From contig JBBQBQ010000147.1 of the NCBI GenBank assembly GCA_038317685.1, positions 1 through 8,578 of the forward strand: a stretch of 8,578 nucleotides of DNA, given 5' to 3'. This DNA comes from JBBQBQ01 sp038317685. Lineage in GTDB: Bacteria > Desulfobacterota > Desulfuromonadia > Desulfuromonadales > DDH964. Shown in pieces: positions 5,314 through 8,578 of this stretch (position 1 is its first letter; every line of letters begins with the position of its first letter). Made by a program: the position numbers and the translations under genes. The notes under the pieces are model-generated. The model ran no database searches. It was not told the DNA's origin and was given only the letters and a program-made list of their open reading frames with translations.

Positions 5314-7359
5314 ATGAAACGTCACTCGGTCCGTTGCTTATTTCTCTGCGGCTGCCTCGGGCTCCTCCTGTACGGCTGCGGCAGCAGCAACAATGATACC
5401 AACACCCTCGGCAGTGATCCCTACGTCACCGAAGGGGGGACCGTCCGGGTCATGGCCCTCTTCGATCCCGGTCCGCAGATCATGCCCCTCCCCAATGACG
5501 TGGTCTGGCTGGCCGACGGCGATCCCCAGGTGGAGCTGGCGCCGGCCGCCAATGACTCGCCGGAGATGGCTCAGCTCAAGGCGCTGGTCGGCGCCCAGGG
5601 GCTCCTCGGTCTTTCCCCCAACATGTTCCTGACGGTGCCGGTGAGCGGCGCCGTCGATACCTCCACCCTCGAATTCCTCGTCTTTCGCACCGACGATCCG
5701 CAGCTCCCGGCGCTATTGACCTCCCTCGCCACCAACAACGTGCCTGGCATCCAGGCGGCCCTTGGCGCCATGGAGATCCGCACCCGCAACGATTTCGTCA
5801 TCGGCGGCGGCAGCGGGGTCATCAAGCTCCTCCCCAAGACCCCCTTCCAGCCGGGCGTCGCCTACGCCGTGGCGGTGCGCAACACCCTCAAGGACAACCT
5901 CGGCTACGCCGTCACCCCCTCGATCACCATGCGGGCGCTGAAGACGACGGAACCGTTTGCCGCCGATTCGCCGTTCTTCAAGGTTGAAGCCCTGCGGGCC
6001 GGCTTCAACAACGGCAATCCGAGCCTCTTCGGGGTCGTCCAAGGGGTCAGCGGCGCCGCCACCGGCAGCGCCTGGACCCGGGACGACGTCCTGGTCCTCT
6101 GGACCTTCCACACTGCGGCCAATACCCTCTCCCTGACTCCGACCACCGCCGGGGCCTCGACTGTCGCCTATCCGACCGCCGCCGGTAATGCCTTTCTCGG
6201 CACCAACGCCGCCTTCAAAGGGCTCTCTGCCGGTTTCACCGCCAACAGCCTCACCTGGCTCGACCTGACCAGCGGCACCCCGACCCCCGCCGCCGGGCCG
6301 GTCGGCATTCCCGCCGCCGCCTTCCTGGCCGGGACCGGCATCCCCACCACCGGTGTCGGCAATATCTACTTCGGTCTTTTCAAGAGCCCGATTCTCGCCA
6401 CCGGCGGCCAGACCACCGACAGCGTCTACTTCCTGCTGACGGTGCCGTCGAGCCCGGAACCGGTCGGCGGCTACCCGGTGGTTGTCTTCCAGCACGGCAT
6501 CACCTCCAGCAAGAACGCGGCCCTGCCGATCACCAGCGCCTTCGCCCAGGCCGGCTACGCCACCCTGGCCATCGACGCCCCCTTCCACGGCAGCCGTACC
6601 ACCCCCGGCGCCGCCTCCGGTGACGGCTTCTTCACCACCAACCTGATCCAGAGCCGGGCCAACGTCTACCAGGCGGCCATCGACCTCTGGGAGACCGTCG
6701 ACGTCATCACCGCCGGCCTCGACCTCGACGGCGTCGCCGGCGCCGACCTCGACGCGGGGCACGTCCAGTTCGTCGCCCATTCCCTCGGCTCGATCATCGG
6801 TTCGGTCTTCCTCACCGAAGAGCCGCGGGTTCAGAAGATGATCCTTTCCAGCCCCTCGGCGCTCCTCGTCAACGTCCTTGACGAAACCCACCTGCCGAGC
6901 ATGCAGGCGCTGGTTGGTTCCCTCGGCTACACCCCGGGGTCGACCGCCTACTACGTCTTCCTCGACCTCGCCCAGTGGCTCCTGGACCCGGTCGATTCCA
7001 CCTACAACGGCGTCGGCAGCCACAGCACCGACGACCTGCTGACGGTCTTCGCCTACGGCGACCCGATCGTCTCCACCAACTCGACGCGGGTCTTTTTGAC
7101 CAACCTCGGCCTCAGCCTCGACGACATCGTCGCCGTCGACCCGGCCACGATCGGGGTCTCCTTCCCGGCCCCGGCCGACTTCGCCGCCGGCGACTATCAG
7201 TACGGCCTCGCCGGCCACCCGATCGTTCACAGCTTCCTGATCAACCCCCTCTTCGACCCGGCCACGGAGCCGTATTACTCCGGCTACAGCAGCGTCGACC
7301 AGAACCTCGCCACCGGCGGCGCCCAGCAGCAAGCCGCCGGCTTCCTGGCGGCACCGTAG
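5314..7359 (+). CDS. VolA-like outer-membrane lipoprotein lipase / lysophospholipase
   Basis: This is a 681-residue alpha/beta-hydrolase lipoprotein. The signal ends in a lipobox, LYGC, with the lipidated Cys at 22. Residue +2 is Gly rather than Asp, which predicts sorting to the outer membrane. The N-terminal part contains a PLPNDVVW block typical of the bacterial virulence factor lipase N-terminal domain (PF12262-type). The hydrolase domain shows QHGITSSK (393-400, oxyanion region), IDAPFHG (420-426) and the nucleophile elbow AHSLG with Ser490. The acid is probably Asp583 (YGDPIV) and the base His635 or His639 (GHPIVH). The closest characterised relative I know is VolA of Vibrio cholerae, a surface lysophospholipase encoded beside fadL. 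The same gene order here supports a role in releasing fatty acids from external lipids for FadL uptake. Substrate and surface exposure are inferred. A hairpin at 7383-7410 ends the operon. Confidence 0.88.
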   Translation: MKRHSVRCLFLCGCLGLLLYGCGSSNNDTNTLGSDPYVTEGGTVRVMALFDPGPQIMPLPNDVVWLADGDPQVELAPAANDSPEMAQLKALVGAQGLLGLSPNMFLTVPVSGAVDTSTLEFLVFRTDDPQLPALLTSLATNNVPGIQAALGAMEIRTRNDFVIGGGSGVIKLLPKTPFQPGVAYAVAVRNTLKDNLGYAVTPSITMRALKTTEPFAADSPFFKVEALRAGFNNGNPSLFGVVQGVSGAATGSAWTRDDVLVLWTFHTAANTLSLTPTTAGASTVAYPTAAGNAFLGTNAAFKGLSAGFTANSLTWLDLTSGTPTPAAGPVGIPAAAFLAGTGIPTTGVGNIYFGLFKSPILATGGQTTDSVYFLLTVPSSPEPVGGYPVVVFQHGITSSKNAALPITSAFAQAGYATLAIDAPFHGSRTTPGAASGDGFFTTNLIQSRANVYQAAIDLWETVDVITAGLDLDGVAGADLDAGHVQFVAHSLGSIIGSVFLTEEPRVQKMILSSPSALLVNVLDETHLPSMQALVGSLGYTPGSTAYYVFLDLAQWLLDPVDSTYNGVGSHSTDDLLTVFAYGDPIVSTNSTRVFLTNLGLSLDDIVAVDPATIGVSFPAPADFAAGDYQYGLAGHPIVHSFLINPLFDPATEPYYSGYSSVDQNLATGGAQQQAAGFLAAP

Positions 7360-7382
7360 CCGCAATCCGTCTCGTCACTCGC

Positions 7383-7410
7383 CGCCCCCCGTCCGTCCGG
7401 ACGGGGGGCG
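7383..7410 (+). terminator. GC-rich hairpin terminator after the fadL-lipase operon
   Basis: Arms 7383-7394 and 7399-7410 are perfect 12-bp complements (with a C6/G6 block) around a GTCC loop, 23 bp after the lipase stop. The following TTCGATT is only a weak T tract, so termination may be partial or factor-assisted. Confidence 0.65.
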
Positions 7411-7602
7411 TTCGATTGGTCGGGGACCCTTGACGGCGCCGGGTCACGGAGGACCAGGATGGAGTTTTCCTGGTTGAACTTTCCGTTGGCGGCCCACCCG
7501 GTTTTTGCCAGAGTGGCCCCCGGGGCCGTCCTTTCTCCGGGAATGCCCCCCCGGAGCGGCCCGACCCTTCCCCCCTTTTTTTCAACCTTCAGGAGCCTGC
7601 CC
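7411..7602 (+). other. Structured leader / upstream region of fadM
   Basis: These 192 bp hold no gene I can support. The frame is open from an ATG at 7459, which has its own GGAGG (7450-7452 region, about six bases upstream) and is in frame with fadM. However, the 48 residues it would add are Pro/Phe-rich with no match to FadM. Two stem-loops are possible: GGCCC..GGGCC around 7515-7527, and CTCCGGG (7535-7541) with CCCGGAG (7550-7556). A C-rich then T7 pyrimidine tract (7571-7582) precedes the Shine-Dalgarno. No good promoter was found. Confidence 0.45.
7591..7595 (+). promoter_or_regulatory. Shine-Dalgarno supporting the GTG start of fadM
   Basis: AGGAG sits seven bases before GTG at 7603. 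Starting there gives a protein whose N-terminus aligns with the start of E. coli FadM (TxIKVRGYHLD), so it is favoured over the upstream in-frame ATG at 7459. Confidence 0.75.
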
Positions 7603-7998
7603 GTGTCGTATCGAACCGAAATCAAAGTCCGCGGCTATCACCTTGACTTTTACGGTCACGTCAACAATGCCCGCTACCTGGAGTTCCTGGAGGAAGGGCG
7701 CTGGCGGTGGTGCGAGGCCAAGGCCGATCTCGGCGCCCTGCTCAAGCAAGGGCTCGGCTTCTCCGTGGTCAACATCAACATCAACTACCGGCAGGCGGCC
7801 CGGCTCGGTGATCTGCTGCTGGTCGAGACCCAGGTCAAGAGCGTCGGTAACCGCAGCGTGGTCCTGGAGCAGATCGTTCGCAACCAGGCGACCGGAGGGA
7901 TCGTCGCCGACGCCGACGTCACCTTTGTCGTCGTCTCGATCGAAAGCGGCAAGGCGCTCCCCATCACCGACGATTTCCGGCGCATTCTCGAAGACTGA
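7603..7998 (+). CDS. fadM: FadM-type long-chain acyl-CoA thioesterase (hotdog fold)
   Basis: From the GTG start this is a 131-residue cytoplasmic enzyme of the 4-hydroxybenzoyl-CoA thioesterase/hotdog family, the same length class as E. coli FadM (YbaW, 132 residues). It matches that protein from memory almost along its full length. The block KVRGYHLDFYGHVNNARYLE (8-27) carries the catalytic Asp15 and the HVNN signature (19-22), followed by FLEEGRW. VVNININYR (55-63) and IVADADVTFV are also shared. FadM hydrolyses long-chain acyl-CoAs, including dead-end unsaturated intermediates during oleate beta-oxidation. Here it acts downstream of the FadL/lipase uptake pair in the same neighbourhood but lies behind a terminator-like hairpin, so it probably forms a separate transcript with the next gene. 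No FadR-like operator was recognised. The start is discussed under the Shine-Dalgarno entry. Confidence 0.93.
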   Translation: MSYRTEIKVRGYHLDFYGHVNNARYLEFLEEGRWRWCEAKADLGALLKQGLGFSVVNININYRQAARLGDLLLVETQVKSVGNRSVVLEQIVRNQATGGIVADADVTFVVVSIESGKALPITDDFRRILED

Positions 7999-8001
7999 AG
8001 C

Positions 8002-8439
8002 ATGCGCTCCTTCGCGACACTGACCATCGACTGGACCCCGCCTGCCCTCGCTGACGAAGCCTGGGAGTTCGAGCGCCATCCGGCCAAGCAGCCCTTTTAC
8101 GAACGTCACGGGCTGACCTGGGAGCGGATCGCGGCCGCCTTCGCCGCCGGCGAACTCGTCCCCTGGCCCCGCGGCGAGCGACTCGGCGAACTCACCGTCC
8201 AGCTCGCCTACTCCTCCTACGACGATTATCTGACCTACCTCGCCGCCGCCAAGCGCGGCTACCGCCAGAACTACCTGAAGCTGGAGCGGGAGCTGCAGCG
8301 AAGCGGCCGGCTGACCCTGCCGGCGCCGATCGTCCTTGGCTGCGGCGGGGAGGCGATCCTTTTTGCCGGCTGGCGCCGCCTCTGCCTGGCCTGGAACTAT
8401 GGGATGGTGCCGTACGTCTGGCGGGTCATCATCGACTGA
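8002..8439 (+). CDS. Uncharacterised protein with ParB/sulfiredoxin-like C-terminal motif
   Basis: This 145-residue protein starts three bases after the fadM stop, so the two are surely co-transcribed and perhaps translationally coupled; the Shine-Dalgarno is weak (GAAG overlapping the fadM stop). There is no signal peptide or clear membrane helix. The N-terminal half is Trp/Glu-rich (WTPPALADEAWEFERHP), and a helical, Tyr-rich stretch covers about 68-100. The C-terminus (107-142) reads LPAPIVL, a Gly-rich turn, then ILFAGWRRLCLAWNYGMVPYVWRV. This is the pattern of ParB-N/sulfiredoxin-fold proteins: a strand with Pi-x-V, a strand ending in G-x-(H/R)-R, a helix, then G-x-x-x-VPV. GWRR (123-126) would correspond to GERR of ParB. 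That assignment is pattern-based inference; the N-terminal half does not look like chromosomal ParB, and there is no HTH. Function is unknown. Confidence 0.78.
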   Translation: MRSFATLTIDWTPPALADEAWEFERHPAKQPFYERHGLTWERIAAAFAAGELVPWPRGERLGELTVQLAYSSYDDYLTYLAAAKRGYRQNYLKLERELQRSGRLTLPAPIVLGCGGEAILFAGWRRLCLAWNYGMVPYVWRVIID

Positions 8440-8463
8440 TTCGTTCCCGCCGGACCCTCCCCC

Positions 8464-8501
8464 TCACGAAAAAAGCCCGCGTCATCGGGCTTTTTTCGTG
8501 A
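8464..8501. terminator. Bidirectional intrinsic terminator
   Basis: A perfect 16-bp stem (8464-8479 with 8486-8501) closes a six-base loop (CGTCAT). The stem has six A on the left and six T on the right flanking the GC core, so each strand ends its hairpin in a U tract. It lies 24 bp after the stop at 8439. The symmetric form fits two convergent genes. Confidence 0.9.
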
Positions 8502-8515
8502 TCGATCGGTCTTCT

Positions 8516-8578
8516 TCAGGCGGTTGGCTTATCGCCGGTTTGGGGGTGCGGAGGGGCCACCTTTTTATGGTGACAATA
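8516..8578 (-). CDS. Possible C-terminal end of a leftward gene (partial)
   Basis: On the minus strand one frame is open from the window edge to a TGA at 8516-8518. It gives a 20-residue tail, basic then Pro-rich (HHKKVAPPHPQTGDKPTA), which looks like a disordered C-terminus. The stop lies 15 bp before the bidirectional terminator, which would serve it. The stretch is too short to recognise and could be chance. Confidence 0.35.
   Translation of the reverse strand, partial: YCHHKKVAPPHPQTGDKPTA

Noticed and set aside
5713..7365. Long minus-strand open frame (550 codons) antisense to the lipase gene
   Set aside because: It is Gly/Val/Glu/Arg rich with no family signal, a typical antisense shadow in GC-rich DNA; the plus-strand lipase has a lipobox, catalytic motifs and a Shine-Dalgarno.
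7430..7458. TTGACG at 7430 as the -35 of a fadM promoter
   Set aside because: No acceptable -10 is found at 16-18 bp; the positions read ACCAGG-like sequence.
1..8578. CRISPR arrays, tRNA or rRNA genes, insertion sequences, toxin-antitoxin or anti-phage genes
   Set aside because: No regular direct repeats, cloverleaf, rRNA-like sequence, transposase motif or terminal inverted repeats were seen; all larger frames are accounted for by transport, lipid and hypothetical genes.
8547..8578. Plus-strand ATG at 8567 as the start of a rightward gene
   Set aside because: Only four codons are visible, and the purine run upstream is about ten bases away. The symmetric terminator favours a convergent leftward gene instead, though this cannot be settled from the window.

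Overview
The window is GC-rich DNA from a Gram-negative bacterium. It carries an outer-membrane FadL-type porin and a lipoprotein with an outer-membrane sorting signal. GC content and overall gene style are compatible with a proteobacterium, possibly a Desulfuromonadia-type organism, but no marker gene here fixes the taxon. Genes are densely packed. I see no rRNA, tRNA, CRISPR, insertion sequence or phage gene, and the window reads as ordinary chromosome.

Left part (1-3531): a major facilitator superfamily transporter runs leftward off the window. A divergent promoter region with long G runs separates it from a rightward gene for a small exported protein of unknown function. That gene converges on a leftward gene for a 533-residue AspT/YidE/YbjL-family membrane transporter with two central TrkA_C (RCK_C) domains. 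A perfect 17-bp hairpin lies between the two convergent genes.

Centre (3532-7410): after a 386-bp divergent intergenic region comes a two-gene rightward operon. It encodes a FadL/TodX-family outer-membrane long-chain fatty acid channel and, 37 bp downstream, a lipoprotein lipase related to VolA (the Vibrio surface lysophospholipase also encoded next to fadL). A strong GC hairpin follows. The inferred job is to release fatty acids from external lipids at the cell surface and import them.

Right part (7411-8578): a leader with strong local structure precedes fadM, a hotdog-fold long-chain acyl-CoA thioesterase very similar to E. coli FadM. This gene is almost contiguous with a 145-residue protein whose C-terminus resembles the core of the ParB/sulfiredoxin fold. 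A textbook bidirectional terminator follows, and the last 63 bp may hold the C-terminal end of a leftward gene.

The coherent theme is exogenous fatty acid use: surface lipase, then FadL channel, with the thioesterase FadM acting on CoA thioesters in the cytoplasm. I found no clear evidence of a wholly new system. The least explained items are the ParB/Srx-like protein behind fadM, the exported protein at 1286-1855, and a G9 tract in the spacer of a candidate promoter.
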